A stretch of DNA of 64,000 bases from Pseudanabaena sp. FACHB-2040 (GTDB lineage Bacteria > Cyanobacteriota > Cyanobacteriia > Phormidesmidales > Phormidesmidaceae), in assembly GCF_014696715.1 (NCBI RefSeq), contig NZ_JACJQO010000019.1, positions 424,228-488,227 of the forward strand, given 5' to 3'. The notes beneath the pieces were generated by a model. The model searched no databases, had not been told where the DNA came from, and worked only from the letters and a program-made list of their open reading frames with translations. Each line of letters starts with the position of its first letter. The stretch's first letter is position 1. Below, one piece after another: positions 16,218 to 26,300 of this stretch. The translations under genes and the position numbers were made by a program.

Positions 16218-18049
16218 GGAGCAGTCCCTACAGCCTCAGCCGCCTCTTGAACCCCATCCTCCATCCTTAATGGACAGAGGCCGTCAACCTTCTCAGGTGG
16301 AATCAAGGCGACGACGTGAGGCACTGGGCGAGGCTCATAGCCCACCAGAGACTCGCCTCGAAAGGCCAATGACGTGCTGGCTCCCGAGTCAAGCATGATC
16401 GCATCTTGGAGGCCCGCCTCTGCGAGCAGACGGCCCAGGGTGACGGAATCTACTCGCGACTGAGACACCCCAACAACAGGCTGGCCGGCCGTATTAATTC
16501 CCCAAAATGCTCGGTGGCGATTGGCGTCGTAGTCAAACAGGGTGCCAAAGCTATTTGCAGGCTGCGGCTCTCCGTCTTTAACCAGCCAGGCTGCTCCCAC
16601 AAACGCATCTGTCACCCCCTTTGCGGCCTGATGTAAGCCGCTTAGGGTATTGTGACGAGCCGCATCAAAGGGTATGAACTTAACCGCATCTGGCGTAATC
16701 AGCACCAGGGGGCGACCATTGAGCAGGGGATTTTCGCTGCCGTTGCCTGGAACGAATCGCCGACTGCTCTGGCTCAGTACCGGGCCAATCATGACGTTAG
16801 AGTCTAGGTATTTGAGAGAGAAGAAGCCCCCGTCTACAGCTGCGATCGCATTCGTCTTAGCCACGATCTCAGGCACTTGATAACGGCTATCAGCATGAAC
16901 TGTAACAGGGTGTCCTCCTGTAATCAGCACCAAAGTATTGTCCTCTTGAACAATCTCACTGGCCTCAATTGGGGCAGAAAAGTCAAAAGTTCCTGCGGCA
17001 AGGCGCTGAGGGCGTGAAGCTCCGCCCCAAGCCTGGTCTAGCAACTGCTCCAAATTAGATTGCCCAAACCGCTCAATGGTCAGCAGAGATTCAGAAGCTC
17101 CAGCAAACTGTTCATTCTCCTCACGCATGGTGAGAGCAGCCAGGTAACCAGCCTGGGAGACCGCTGCCGTTACCCGCTCGTCGTAGTGTCCAGCAGGGTA
17201 GGTAAAGTACTTAATTGGCATACCAAGCTGCGCCTCTAGCTGCGCCTTTGAATCTGCCACCTCTCGCCACAGATCCTCATCCGACAGCTGGGTCAAATTG
17301 GGCGGGTGGGTTACGCTATGAGATGCGATCGTTATCAGCGGATCAGCAGCCATCTCCTTCAGTTGCTCCCAAGTAACCGTAGAACGACCCACGATTTCCC
17401 CATTCAACTTGCCGGGGAAAACCGAGAACACTGCTGGCATCTGGTACTGCTTTAGGAGCGGGTAAGCCTGCTCAAAATGGCCCACATAGCCATCATCAAA
17501 GGTGAGTAAAATCGGCTTTTCAGGCAGCGGTAGTCCTGTACGCAGATGTTGCACCACTTGATCTAAGCTAACGGGCGTTAATCCCTGCGCCTGAATTGCC
17601 TTGAGGTGATTTTCTAGCTGCTCCGGCGTGACATCAAAGGAAACCTCTTTTTCAGCTAGTACATCGTGGTACATCACAATCGGTACCCGAGCCAACCGAG
17701 CCTGCTCATCAATTTGGGGCCATTGCAATCCCTCAATCTGGTTAGCCCCAAGACGAACCAGTGCCTGCAGCGACCCTAAACCCATTACTGGAACAGCCGT
17801 AGGTAAACTAGAGCTGGTAGGAGGTTGTTGCCCCTCCAAAAGGCTTTGAGTTCGGCAGGCCCGCTCGTTAGAAACAGAAGATGGAAATGCTTCCACGCCT
17901 GGAGACGCCGTAAATTCCATAAGCGCCGAGTTAAGGCCCTGTGGTTTACCTACTCCCCCTTGAAAAATCTCCGCAAAGGGAGTCGCAGCCCCCAGCAGCA
18001 GCCCCCCAATGCCAATGCCAACTAAGAATTTGCCCCATTTCTTTGGCAT
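16214..18049 (-). CDS. Polysaccharide deacetylase fused to a phosphodiester glycosidase (NAGPA) domain
   Basis: The 611-residue protein has a membrane-anchor or signal segment at residues 8-28 (VGIGIGGLLLGAATPF). A NodB polysaccharide deacetylase domain follows (about 115-320), with MYHDV, the catalytic TFDDGY, the zinc ligands in SHSVTHP and TYPAGHY. The C-terminal 230 residues form a NAGPA-type phosphodiester glycosidase domain, with AVDGGFFSLKYLDSN and MLDSGASTSLAF near the end. NodB enzymes remove N-acetyl groups from chitin-like or peptidoglycan sugars. NAGPA domains cleave GlcNAc-phosphodiester links. The pairing suggests remodelling of cell-wall or exported polysaccharide outside the membrane (inference). 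I used the ATG at 18049, preceded by AAAGGAC; a GTG at 18076 is in frame. Confidence 0.85.
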   Translation of the reverse strand: MPKKWGKFLVGIGIGGLLLGAATPFAEIFQGGVGKPQGLNSALMEFTASPGVEAFPSSVSNERACRTQSLLEGQQPPTSSSLPTAVPVMGLGSLQALVRLGANQIEGLQWPQIDEQARLARVPIVMYHDVLAEKEVSFDVTPEQLENHLKAIQAQGLTPVSLDQVVQHLRTGLPLPEKPILLTFDDGYVGHFEQAYPLLKQYQMPAVFSVFPGKLNGEIVGRSTVTWEQLKEMAADPLITIASHSVTHPPNLTQLSDEDLWREVADSKAQLEAQLGMPIKYFTYPAGHYDERVTAAVSQAGYLAALTMREENEQFAGASESLLTIERFGQSNLEQLLDQAWGGASRPQRLAAGTFDFSAPIEASEIVQEDNTLVLITGGHPVTVHADSRYQVPEIVAKTNAIAAVDGGFFSLKYLDSNVMIGPVLSQSSRRFVPGNGSENPLLNGRPLVLITPDAVKFIPFDAARHNTLSGLHQAAKGVTDAFVGAAWLVKDGEPQPANSFGTLFDYDANRHRAFWGINTAGQPVVGVSQSRVDSVTLGRLLAEAGLQDAIMLDSGASTSLAFRGESLVGYEPRPVPHVVALIPPEKVDGLCPLRMEDGVQEAAEAVGTAP

Positions 18050-18452
18050 TTGTGATATTTGTCCTTTACCCAACACGAGTTTTCCAAAGCTCCGGCAGCA
18101 GTTCAGACCCCTTGCTCCGCTTATACCAGATGCTCCCCTAACAGCCCGAATCGAGCATAGGAGGCACTCGCCTAAAAAGCAAGTGGAATAAAGTAAAGTC
18201 TAGCCTCGGCAGGTTTAAGTATTCTTTAAGGGACAGGGGAAAACAGTAAGAAATTCTAAAATTTAGACTTTAAGCTCAGATCACAGCAAAGCCCAGATCG
18301 CAGCAATGATGAAGTTCTTCAAAATTACCCTGTCTCGTAGCTTTTCAACTCAGCCCGACACGCGATGCAAAGAAGGTTAGGTTTCAGCTAGAGGTGCCCC
18401 TGCCATCACGATAGCGTTGCTAGCACGAGGAAGTAGCCTCAAACAGCTTCAC
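18050..18452. other. Intergenic region between deacetylase and DUF1997 genes
   Basis: About 400 bases without a supportable gene. Both neighbours are on the minus strand, so this stretch should carry the promoter of the deacetylase gene and the end of the DUF1997 transcript. I see no clear terminator hairpin, tRNA or repeat. The short frames here have no recognisable product. Confidence 0.4.
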
Positions 18453-19037
18453 CTAGACATGGGAAGAACCCATAGCCGTTCGTGAGATCACCGTAGAAGA
18501 TTTTTCCTCCTGGCTCTTGACCCAGGCATAGTAGTCAACCAAGAGTTGCCGAGACAGCCGCTGCTTTATGGTTAACAAAACACTCTTGAGCAACCCGTTG
18601 CCAGTAGTTTCTAGAAGTGTACGCGGCGTTAACCATAGAGCCGGGGGTAAATCCACGTCAACTACCAAGCGCGCCGTGCCTTCTAACCGAGTTTCACCAC
18701 AGTGGGTAGTTGGCGCTAGAAACCCATCAAGAGACAAGTGGAATCGCCGATTGATGTCCTCATTGCTGCAGATCTGACACTTCAGAGACTTCAAGCAGAG
18801 CCCTCCTTGAGGTCCATTCCATACCTTCAAATCCACGACAGGCTGAATATGCACCGTCATAAAATCAAAAGAGCGCATACTGAGACGAAACAGCTCCAAA
18901 TCTAGAATCTGCATCCGACTCGGATCGATCAAAGCCTTCACCAAGCGTTGTGGCTGCTTAAGGTAGTGCTGAATCGGCAGGGGCTGATCATGTACTGGAA
19001 TTATTACTGATTGAGAGGCACTAAATCGAATGGGCAT
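18453..19037 (-). CDS. DUF1997 family protein
   Basis: The 194-residue protein resembles the DUF1997 family found in cyanobacteria and plant plastids: FSASQSVIIPV, PIQHYLKQPQRLVKALIDPS, then strands ending in the helix LLKSVLLTIKQRLSRQLLVDY. The fold is thought to be START/polyketide-cyclase-like, with a hydrophobic ligand pocket. I know of no established function. The sequence shows no signal peptide or catalytic motif. I used the ATG at 19037; a TTG at 19055 would add six residues. It stands alone, divergent from pheA. Confidence 0.8.
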   Translation of the reverse strand: MPIRFSASQSVIIPVHDQPLPIQHYLKQPQRLVKALIDPSRMQILDLELFRLSMRSFDFMTVHIQPVVDLKVWNGPQGGLCLKSLKCQICSNEDINRRFHLSLDGFLAPTTHCGETRLEGTARLVVDVDLPPALWLTPRTLLETTGNGLLKSVLLTIKQRLSRQLLVDYYAWVKSQEEKSSTVISRTAMGSSHV

Positions 19038-19266
19038 GGTGACTTTAGGGGCCAAGAGTTTGCGAGGGCTGCCTGCAACTGCTTAATTTAAGCGTAACAA
19101 TACATGAGGAAATCTTCAGAAATTGGGGTTGACCGTCCCTTAGCCTAAAGTTGTTATGAGACTGAGCGCAACTGCTAACCCTGATTTCGAATAATATCTG
19201 TAAGGATTACTTAATCTTTGGAAAATTTACAATTAATAAGTTTGCTGTTTTCTCACGCTCTTTTTT

Positions 19267-20136
19267 ATGACTCTATCTCTTGCCTATCTAGGGCCTCGAG
19301 GTACTTATACAGAAACGGCAGCAGTAGCTTACTGCACCTGGCTCCAGCGAAAAACTAGTAAGTCCGTCACCCTGCAAGCGTACCCCAGCATCTTTCAAGC
19401 CATCAAGGCAACCGCAACCGGGGAAACAGTCCTGTCAATTGTTCCAGTAGAAAATTCTATTGAAGGGGGAGTCACTGTCACACTTGATACCCTATGGCAG
19501 CTAGATCACCTACGAATTCAACATGCCTTAGTCCTACCCATTGCCCACGTCTTTGTCTCCCAGGCCCAAGATATTTCAGCAGTTGATCTGGTCTACTCTC
19601 ACCCCCAGGCTCTTGCCCAATGCCAACAGTGGATTGAAAAAAATGTTCCACAAGCCAAATTGGTGCCTGCCAGTTCAACGACAGAAGCCCTTCAGCATTT
19701 GAGAGAAAACCCAAACGCCGCTGCAATTTCCTCAGAGCGAGCCGCTGAGCTTTATCAGCTGCCCATACTAGCCGAAGGCCTCAATGACTATGCCGACAAC
19801 TGCACCAAGTTTTGGGTGCTAGGGCTTACGCCAGCCAAATCTGGAGGCCATACCTTTCTTGCTTTCAGCCTACCCGTCAATGCTCCTGGAGCGCTCCTAA
19901 AGCCCCTCCAGATCTTTGCAAAATACTCCATCAACCTCAGTCGCATTGAATCGCGCCCAACTAAGCGGTCGCTAGGAGATTACCTATTTTTTGTTGACTT
20001 AGAGGCCGGCATTACCACTGACGCCACTCAGACAGCCTTGAACGAACTGACCACCTGCACCGAGACCCTCAAAACGTTTGGCAGCTATACGTTTCTTCCT
20101 CTTGAAGAACTGCGGAGTGGCCAGATAGAATCTTAA
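19267..20136 (+). CDS. pheA: Prephenate dehydratase
   Basis: This monofunctional 289-residue enzyme converts prephenate to phenylpyruvate for phenylalanine synthesis. The catalytic domain (1-180) begins LAYLGPRGTYTETAA and contains VPVENSIEGGV. The usual TRF motif appears as TKF in NCTKFWVLG. A C-terminal ACT regulatory domain (about 195-280) has the phenylalanine-binding signature NLSRIESRPTK, so feedback inhibition is expected. No chorismate mutase domain is fused. The ATG at 19267 lacks an obvious ribosome-binding site, which is common in cyanobacteria. Confidence 0.95.
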   Translation: MTLSLAYLGPRGTYTETAAVAYCTWLQRKTSKSVTLQAYPSIFQAIKATATGETVLSIVPVENSIEGGVTVTLDTLWQLDHLRIQHALVLPIAHVFVSQAQDISAVDLVYSHPQALAQCQQWIEKNVPQAKLVPASSTTEALQHLRENPNAAAISSERAAELYQLPILAEGLNDYADNCTKFWVLGLTPAKSGGHTFLAFSLPVNAPGALLKPLQIFAKYSINLSRIESRPTKRSLGDYLFFVDLEAGITTDATQTALNELTTCTETLKTFGSYTFLPLEELRSGQIES

Positions 20137-20276
20137 CTCAAACCCAAGCTCTAGCTCTTTGCCAAAGAATCCGGCTCTGCAGCAGTAAAGCAACCAACTA
20201 ACAATCCCTTAGCGCCAGCAGTTTGTGATTTCTCGGCCCTTAGCCCTCAACGTCTGCCTTCACAAACTGGCACTGG

Positions 20277-20918
20277 CTATTCTAAAACATCCTTGAGGGC
20301 CGTTCGAGCGGCTAAGTGATTACGGGTAGACGTCAAAATCTCTGCTTCCCGCTCCAAGCGACCTGCCGTATCCTGCATCTCCAGCAAAGCCTGCTGTTCA
20401 TGGGCTACACCATAGAGGTTGCTTGCAACCCAGTAAGACAACTCTAAGGGAATGTCTGGGACATTTTCAGGCATTTCGATGTCTTGGCTAGTCAGTTTCG
20501 CCGACAGCCGCACAACATCTCGTAGAAGCTGATCGACTTCAGACGCCAGCGGATGAAGGTCTCGTTCTGCCGGATCATCTTCAAGCCACTCTACTAACCC
20601 TACTCGGTAGGGCTTTTCGCGAACATAATCTAGCACTCGAAAGCGCTGCTGCCCCATCGTCAAAATTTTCATGCGATCATCTGGCAGGCGCTGATAGTGT
20701 AAGACCTCAGCACAGCATCCTACCTTAGCAGGCTCTCCCGTTACCGGATCCAACATCAACACTCCAAAGCGGCGATCGCTCTGGAGAATGGTGTTCATCA
20801 TAATGCGGTATCGAAACTCAAAGATATGGAGAGGTAGGTGCCGTCCAGGAAAAAGAACAAGTTCAGGCAAAGGAAAGAGAGGTAGCTCGCGAACACCTAT
20901 GGATGAGGAGAACGTCAT
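20277..20918 (-). CDS. LON substrate-binding-domain (Lon N-terminal) protein
   Basis: The 213-residue protein is a stand-alone Lon N-terminal domain: RELPLFPLPELVLFPGRHLP, LHIFEFRYRIMM, FGVLMLDPVTGEPAKVGCCA and a helical tail. It lacks the AAA+ ATPase and serine-lysine protease parts of Lon. Such proteins are universal in cyanobacteria and plastids and are taken to be substrate adaptors, but their partner is unknown. The ATG at 20918 gives MTFSSSIGVRELP; an upstream TTG at 20936 is in frame. It is convergent with pheA. Confidence 0.85.
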   Translation of the reverse strand: MTFSSSIGVRELPLFPLPELVLFPGRHLPLHIFEFRYRIMMNTILQSDRRFGVLMLDPVTGEPAKVGCCAEVLHYQRLPDDRMKILTMGQQRFRVLDYVREKPYRVGLVEWLEDDPAERDLHPLASEVDQLLRDVVRLSAKLTSQDIEMPENVPDIPLELSYWVASNLYGVAHEQQALLEMQDTAGRLEREAEILTSTRNHLAARTALKDVLE

Positions 20919-21089
20919 TATTGTCTCGCGTTTCAAAAGCTCAGAACCGAGATGTCCTCCAGGAGGTCCGGTTAAGCATTAATATACAATCTGAAAGATA
21001 TTTTAACGTATCGGCAATAGGTGTGCTGTTCACCTTTGAGCCAATGACCCTCTACAAACCTACTGTTTGGCGAACAAAGCACTCTCTTT

Positions 21090-21132
21090 AAAAGGAATTA
21101 CTGCACTAAGATACTTTCACCCCAGTGCAGTA
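21090..21132 (-). terminator. Terminator of the str operon
   Basis: TACTGCACT (21099-21107) and AGTGCAGTA (21124-21132) form an exact nine-base stem 20 bases beyond the rpsJ stop. On the minus strand the stem is followed by ATTCCTTTT. It probably ends the str operon transcript, though the T-tract is imperfect. Confidence 0.7.
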
Positions 21133-21151
21133 TAGAAAAATAAGCTCAAAG

Positions 21152-21469
21152 TTAGAGTTTGACTTCGATATCAACACCTGCTGGTAGGTCAAGCTTCATC
21201 AGCGCGTCGATCGTTTTAGACGAAGGCTGATAGATATCGATAATCCGGCGATGAGTGCGGCTTTCAAAATGCTCTCGAGAGTCTTTGTCCACGTGAGGCG
21301 AGCGGAGTACACAATAGATTCGTCGCTTGGTAGGCAGAGGAATTGGGCCAACTGCTGTCGCATTAGTTCGATTCGCAGTGTCAACAATTTTCTCGCAAGA
21401 GGTGTCAAGAAGTCTGCGGTCAAAAGCTTTTAGCCGAATGCGGATTTTTTGCTGTTGAATAGTTGCCAT
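21152..21469 (-). CDS. rpsJ: 30S ribosomal protein S10
   Basis: The 105-residue protein matches S10: [40 protein letters not shown] and the tail [10 protein letters not shown]. It contributes to the head of the small subunit and, in many bacteria, acts in transcription antitermination with NusB. It is the last gene of the str operon; in cyanobacteria S10 lies next to tuf, not in the S10 operon. The ATG at 21469 is preceded by AAGGAA. Confidence 0.98.
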   Translation of the reverse strand: MATIQQQKIRIRLKAFDRRLLDTSCEKIVDTANRTNATAVGPIPLPTKRRIYCVLRSPHVDKDSREHFESRTHRRIIDIYQPSSKTIDALMKLDLPAGVDIEVKL

Positions 21470-21541
21470 GTAAGATTCCTTCTAATTCATGAAATTGTCG
21501 AGGTTCTGTTATGTCTGAGCCAAACATAAGTCCAGAGACAA

Positions 21542-21575
21542 AGAGGAGTGATACCTAATCGGAAATCACTCCTCT
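21542..21575 (-). other. Hairpin between tuf and rpsJ
   Basis: AGAGGAGTGAT (21542-21552) and ATCACTCCTCT (21565-21575) are perfect 11-base complements around a 12-base loop. The hairpin lies between the tuf stop and the rpsJ start. It may act as a partial terminator or a processing site that sets a higher tuf level relative to rpsJ (inference). Confidence 0.6.
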
Positions 21576-21594
21576 AAAATCTCTAGCTCAGAAG

Positions 21595-22824
21595 TTACTT
21601 GAGGATCTTGGCAACAACGCCAGCACCTACAGTCCGACCCCCTTCCCGAATTGCAAATCGCATTCCCTGCTCAATTGCAATTGGGTTAATGAGTTCAACT
21701 GTCATCTTGATACGGTCACCAGGCATGACCATTTCTGCAGCAGTACCGTCGTCTGCAGTAAATGTGGTGATCGTACCCGTCACATCGGTTGTCCGCACGT
21801 AGAACTGGGGCTTGTAACCAGGGAAGAAGGGCGTGTGACGGCCTCCTTCCTCTTTCTTAAGCACATACACCTCAGCCTCAAACTGGGTGTGTGGGGTGAT
21901 ACTGCCAGGCTTAGCCAGCACCATACCGCGCTCGATGTCGGCTTTTTGAACACCCCGCAGGAGCAAGCCTACGTTGTCTCCAGCCATACCCTCGTCCAGG
22001 ATTTTCTGGAACATCTCGACGCCAGTCACGGTTGTGTTGCGGGTGTCGCGAATGCCCACCAGCTCAACAGTGTCGCCAACCTTAACTTTGCCCCGCTCGA
22101 TCCGACCGGTTGCAACCGTGCCCCGACCAGTGATGGAGAAGACATCTTCAACCGCCATTAGGAAAGGCTTATCGATGTCTCGCTCAGGAGTGGGAATATA
22201 AGCGTCGACTTCATCCATAAGTTTCAGGATTTTATCGACCCACTCGTTGTCGCCTCGCTTGAGGGCAGGAGTAGTGGTCAGTGCTTCAACTGCTTTTAGG
22301 GCAGAGCCAGGGACAATAGGAATATCATCGCCAGGGAAATCGTAGGAGCTCAGGAGTTCCCGCACTTCCAACTCAACCAACTCAAGCAGTTCATCGTCAT
22401 CGACCTGGTCTTGCTTGTTGAGGAAGACCACAATGCTAGGTACGCCAACCTGCTTGGCCAGTAGAATGTGCTCTCGCGTCTGAGGCATGGGACCATCAGC
22501 AGCAGAAACTACCAGAATGGCACCATCCATCTGAGCTGCTCCAGTGATCATGTTTTTCACGTAGTCAGCGTGACCGGGGCAATCTACGTGAGCGTAGTGG
22601 CGATCTTCGGTCTGATATTCTACGTGGGCGGTGTTGATCGTAATACCCCGGGCTTTTTCTTCGGGGGCTGCATCAATCTCGTCATATTTACGAGCTTTAG
22701 CCCCACCGGCTGCTGCCAGCGCCATGGTAATAGCGGCTGTCAGGGTCGTTTTGCCATGGTCAACGTGACCAATAGTCCCGATGTTTACGTGAGGTTTGTT
22801 CCGTTCAAACTTTTCGCGTGCCAT
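21595..22824 (-). CDS. tuf: Elongation factor Tu
   Basis: EF-Tu carries aminoacyl-tRNA to the ribosome as a GTP complex. The 409-residue protein has G1 [10 protein letters not shown] (residues 18-27), G2 region RGITI, G3 [12 protein letters not shown] and G4 NKQD. These are followed by two beta-barrel domains and the terminal [18 protein letters not shown]. Length is the cyanobacterial form, slightly longer than E. coli. It lies 24 bases after fusA in the str operon. Confidence 0.99.
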   Translation of the reverse strand: MAREKFERNKPHVNIGTIGHVDHGKTTLTAAITMALAAAGGAKARKYDEIDAAPEEKARGITINTAHVEYQTEDRHYAHVDCPGHADYVKNMITGAAQMDGAILVVSAADGPMPQTREHILLAKQVGVPSIVVFLNKQDQVDDDELLELVELEVRELLSSYDFPGDDIPIVPGSALKAVEALTTTPALKRGDNEWVDKILKLMDEVDAYIPTPERDIDKPFLMAVEDVFSITGRGTVATGRIERGKVKVGDTVELVGIRDTRNTTVTGVEMFQKILDEGMAGDNVGLLLRGVQKADIERGMVLAKPGSITPHTQFEAEVYVLKKEEGGRHTPFFPGYKPQFYVRTTDVTGTITTFTADDGTAAEMVMPGDRIKMTVELINPIAIEQGMRFAIREGGRTVGAGVVAKILK

Positions 22825-22848
22825 TTACGTTACGTATCCCTTATTTGT

Positions 22849-24924
22849 CTAAGCGTTCCCTTTGTTTTTAGCGATGATAGACTCAGCCACATTGCGAGGA
22901 ACCTCATCATAGCGGCTAAACTCCATCGAAAATATGCCTCGACCCTGCGTTTTTGAGCGGATGTCAGTGGCATAACCAAACATCTCGGCCAAAGGAACAT
23001 TTGCTGTCACTTTAGCTAAGCCGCTCTCCGCTCCCATGCCCTCAATTTGGCCGCGGCGGGAATTGAGGTCCCCCATAACATCTCCCAGAAACTCTTCTGG
23101 AACTTCGACCTCAACTTTCATCGTAGGCTCCAAAAGAACTGGAGAAGCTTTCATTACAGCCTCTTTTATCGCCATGGAGCCTGCGATCTTAAAGGCCATC
23201 TCAGATGAATCTACTTCATGATAAGACCCATCAACGAGTGTAACCTTCAAGTCAATCACCGGGTACCCAGCTAGGATACCAGATTCGCAGGCTTCTTTCA
23301 TGCCTTGCTCGGCAGGGGAGATGTACTCTTTGGGTATAGTACCGCCCACAATTTTAGACACGAACTCAAAGCCAGTGCCGACTTCGTTCGGCTCAACCTT
23401 GACAACTACGTGACCATATTGCCCTTTGCCACCGCTCTGCCGAACAAACTTGCCCTCAGCCTTAACAGCCTTGCGGATTGTCTCTCGGTAGGCCACTTGA
23501 GGAGCACCGATGTTAGCTTCTACCTTAAACTCTCGCAGCATACGGTCTACGAGAATATCTAGGTGAAGTTCGCCCATACCGGCAATCACTGTCTGATTAG
23601 TTTCGGGGTCAATGCTGACCCGGAAAGTTGGATCTTCCTCGGACAGAGACTGCAGGGCTTTGGACAGCTTGTCCATATCCTGCTTCGTCTTAGGCTCAAC
23701 GGCCACTGAGATGACGGGCTCAGGAACAAAGAGCGATTCTAGGACAATAGGATGAGCCGGATCGCAGATTGTATCTCCAGTAAAGGTGTCTTTTAGGCCA
23801 ATAGCAGCACCTAGGTCACCAGCCCGAAGTTCGTCGACTTCAATGCGATCGTCGGCTTTCAACACAATCAGCCGAGAAATGCGCTCTTTCTTATCTTTGG
23901 TTGCGTTGTAAACGTAGCTGCCCTTTTGCAGAATACCTGAGTAAACCCGAATAAAGGTCAGCCGGCCGTAGGGATCAGCCATAATTTTGAAGGCCAAGCC
24001 TGCTAACGGCTCACCATCGTCAGCAGGCCGCTCAGCTGTCTCCCCACTAGGTAGAATGCCTTGGATAGGAGGCACTTCCGTGGGGGCTGGCAAGTACTCA
24101 ACAACGGCATCTAGGAGCAGCTGCACGCCTTTGTTTTTGAAAGCAGAGCCGCAAAGCATCGGTACGATGGTGCCTGTGACGGTGCCTTTCCGAAGCGCTA
24201 ACATAATCTCAGTCTCGGTTAGTTCTTCGCCTTCAAAGAACTTTTCCATCAGCGCATCATCAGTCTCGGCTACTGCTTCAATTAACTTGGCTCGGTATTC
24301 AGCAGCCAGCTCCCGCATATCTTCGGGGATCTCGGTGTCTTCGACGTTTTGACCTAAGTCGTCGTGATAAATTCGGGCACGCATATGTACCAGGTCAATC
24401 ACCCCTTGGAAATGGTCTTCGGCTCCAATAGGGATTTGAATGGGAACTGCGTTCGCCTTCATGCGATCGCGAACCTGGTTGTAGACCTTATAGAAGTTGG
24501 CCCCCGTTCGATCCATCTTATTGACAAAGGCAATACGCGGTACTTTGTACCGATCTGCTTGCCGCCAGACTGTCTCGGACTGAGGTTGAACTCCTCCGAC
24601 AGAACAAAAGACAGCAATGACCCCATCCAGCACCCGCATTGAGCGCTCAACTTCAATTGTGAAGTCAACGTGCCCAGGGGTATCAATAATATTGATTTGA
24701 TGATCGCGCCAGCTGGTAGTAATGGCAGCAGCCGTGATGGTGATGCCGCGTTCACGCTCCTGCTCCATCCAATCGGTCACAGCGGTCCCTTCATGAACCT
24801 CACCGATTTTGTGAACAACTCCTGAGTAGAACAGGATTCTTTCAGTTGTAGTGGTCTTCCCCGCATCGATGTGAGCTGCAATCCCGATATTCCTGACGCG
24901 CTCAATCGGAGTACTTCGTGCCAC
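22849..24924 (-). CDS. fusA: Elongation factor G
   Basis: EF-G drives translocation on the ribosome. The 691-residue protein has the GTP-binding motifs [15 protein letters not shown] (residues 16-30), DTPGHVDF and NKMDR. Domain IV includes [12 protein letters not shown], and the C terminus has [16 protein letters not shown]. The GTG start at 24924 has an excellent AAGGAGG five bases upstream. It is the third gene of the str operon. Confidence 0.99.
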   Translation of the reverse strand: MARSTPIERVRNIGIAAHIDAGKTTTTERILFYSGVVHKIGEVHEGTAVTDWMEQERERGITITAAAITTSWRDHQINIIDTPGHVDFTIEVERSMRVLDGVIAVFCSVGGVQPQSETVWRQADRYKVPRIAFVNKMDRTGANFYKVYNQVRDRMKANAVPIQIPIGAEDHFQGVIDLVHMRARIYHDDLGQNVEDTEIPEDMRELAAEYRAKLIEAVAETDDALMEKFFEGEELTETEIMLALRKGTVTGTIVPMLCGSAFKNKGVQLLLDAVVEYLPAPTEVPPIQGILPSGETAERPADDGEPLAGLAFKIMADPYGRLTFIRVYSGILQKGSYVYNATKDKKERISRLIVLKADDRIEVDELRAGDLGAAIGLKDTFTGDTICDPAHPIVLESLFVPEPVISVAVEPKTKQDMDKLSKALQSLSEEDPTFRVSIDPETNQTVIAGMGELHLDILVDRMLREFKVEANIGAPQVAYRETIRKAVKAEGKFVRQSGGKGQYGHVVVKVEPNEVGTGFEFVSKIVGGTIPKEYISPAEQGMKEACESGILAGYPVIDLKVTLVDGSYHEVDSSEMAFKIAGSMAIKEAVMKASPVLLEPTMKVEVEVPEEFLGDVMGDLNSRRGQIEGMGAESGLAKVTANVPLAEMFGYATDIRSKTQGRGIFSMEFSRYDEVPRNVAESIIAKNKGNA

Positions 24925-25021
24925 AGCGACCTCCTTCGTACTGGCTGCTAGCGGATGGGATCTTTGTATCTGTTAAGATTCTATACGCTGAAATTCAACA
25001 CCAACAAATCCGCCAATGGAT

Positions 25022-25492
25022 TTAGTAACGATAGTGGGCAAATGCCTTGTTGGCTTCAGCCATCCGGTGCGTTTCTTCCCGCTTGCGGACAGCACCACCA
25101 GTGTCGTTAGCGGCATCCATAAGCTCGTTTGCCAACCGCATGGCCATAGTCTTACCTGCACGCTGGCGAGAGTACTGGGTTATCCAGCGTAGCGCAAGGG
25201 CCACGCCCCGGTCAGAGCGAACTTCCATAGGAACTTGGTAGGTCGCACCACCCACTCGGCGAGCCTTGACCTCGACCAGAGGAGTCGCGTTACGAACTGC
25301 CTTTTCAAAAAGTTCTAGGGGGTCGCCGCCCGTCCTTTCTTCTATAACGCTAAATGCATCATAGATAATGCGGTTAGCGACGGACTTTTTACCGCTGTAC
25401 ATGATTCGCCGCGACATCATGCTAACGAGGCGGCTGTTGTAAACGGGATCGGACGGGACAGTGCGCTTCTGGGCGACGGAACGGCGAGTCAT
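25022..25492 (-). CDS. rpsG: 30S ribosomal protein S7
   Basis: The 156-residue S7 organises the head of the 30S subunit by binding 16S rRNA. It has [20 protein letters not shown], the beta hairpin [17 protein letters not shown] and the terminal [19 protein letters not shown]. The ATG at 25492 is correct for the family. It is the second gene of the str operon, 229 bases after rpsL. Confidence 0.99.
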   Translation of the reverse strand: MTRRSVAQKRTVPSDPVYNSRLVSMMSRRIMYSGKKSVANRIIYDAFSVIEERTGGDPLELFEKAVRNATPLVEVKARRVGGATYQVPMEVRSDRGVALALRWITQYSRQRAGKTMAMRLANELMDAANDTGGAVRKREETHRMAEANKAFAHYRY

Positions 25493-25629
25493 GATGGTCT
25501 CTCTCTAAAACTGTTGTGAAATTGGCAGAAGAATATCTTGGCGTTGACTTTCAATTGGCCAATTGACTCTAAAACCGTTGCCATTGCTAGAGTTAATACC
25601 TTAACGGTGTCAGTCCCTTAACATATTTA

Positions 25630-25652
25630 CCTATCGCCAAGTAAGCGATAGG
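25630..25652 (-). other. Hairpin between rpsL and rpsG
   Basis: CCTATCGC (25630-25637) and GCGATAGG (25645-25652) pair exactly around a seven-base loop. A second, longer-looped pairing, ACTCTA/TAGAGT, flanks positions 25566-25596. Both fall in the unusually long rpsL-rpsG spacer. They may be processing or translational-feedback sites, as S7 represses its own operon in E. coli; that is inference here. Confidence 0.5.
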
Positions 25653-25724
25653 AGGAGCTAAGCGACCGACTGAAGAGCCTTAGGCAACAAGTTTTTAGAG
25701 CAGGTAGCTCAAGTAAGGCCCAAC

Positions 25725-26102
25725 CTAGCTTTTCTTAGGACGTTTCGCGCCGTACTTGGAGCGTCCTTGACGACGATCCTTAACGCCTGAAGTGTCTAAA
25801 GTGCCGCGAATAATGTGATACCGGACGCCAGGAAGATCCTTTACACGACCGCCCCGAATCATCACTACGGAGTGTTCCTGCAAGTTATGACCAATACCGG
25901 GGATGTAAGCCGTCACCTCAAAGCCAGATGTAAGGCGTACCCGAGCCACCTTCCTCAAAGCAGAGTTTGGCTTCTTAGGAGTGGTTGTATACACACGGGT
26001 ACATACACCACGACGCTGAGGGCAGCTTTTCAGAGCCGGAGACTTGGTTTTCTTCTGGGTTTTTTCGCGCTCACTCCGAATGAGTTGTTGAATCGTGGGC
26101 AT
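25725..26102 (-). CDS. rpsL: 30S ribosomal protein S12
   Basis: The 125-residue S12 has [20 protein letters not shown], the decoding-site loops [18 protein letters not shown] and [16 protein letters not shown], and the C-terminal [10 protein letters not shown]. The lysines in PKKPNS and the PGV loop, sites where streptomycin resistance arises in other bacteria, are of the normal type. It is the first gene of the str operon. On the minus strand, TTGACT at 26193-26188 could be a -35 element with a poor -10 about 18 bases on. Confidence 0.99.
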   Translation of the reverse strand: MPTIQQLIRSEREKTQKKTKSPALKSCPQRRGVCTRVYTTTPKKPNSALRKVARVRLTSGFEVTAYIPGIGHNLQEHSVVMIRGGRVKDLPGVRYHIIRGTLDTSGVKDRRQGRSKYGAKRPKKS

Positions 26103-26192
26103 ATTTATTAAAGCTAACAGCCGGGAGTAGGGTAGTGGTTGCTAAAAGTTTCCACAAGCTCTAACGGTAGCATTTTTATTAAACTTCAGTCA

Positions 26193-26225
26193 ACCGGGTC
26201 AAGCTCTTAATTTTGAGAACCCGGT
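26193..26225 (-). terminator. Hairpin between the IscA-type gene and rpsL
   Basis: ACCGGGT (26193-26199) pairs with ACCCGGT (26219-26225), with an inner CTC/GAG pair (26204-26206, 26215-26217). It lies about 75 bases after the IscA-type stop, so it may end that transcript before the str operon promoter. There is no clear T-run, so function is uncertain. Confidence 0.5.
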
Positions 26226-26300
26226 CTTAATATTTCTGCGGCTTAGGAAGCTGCTGCTTAGAGAGCCGTTTGGCGCTTAAGTTTCAGACCTTATAGGCTG

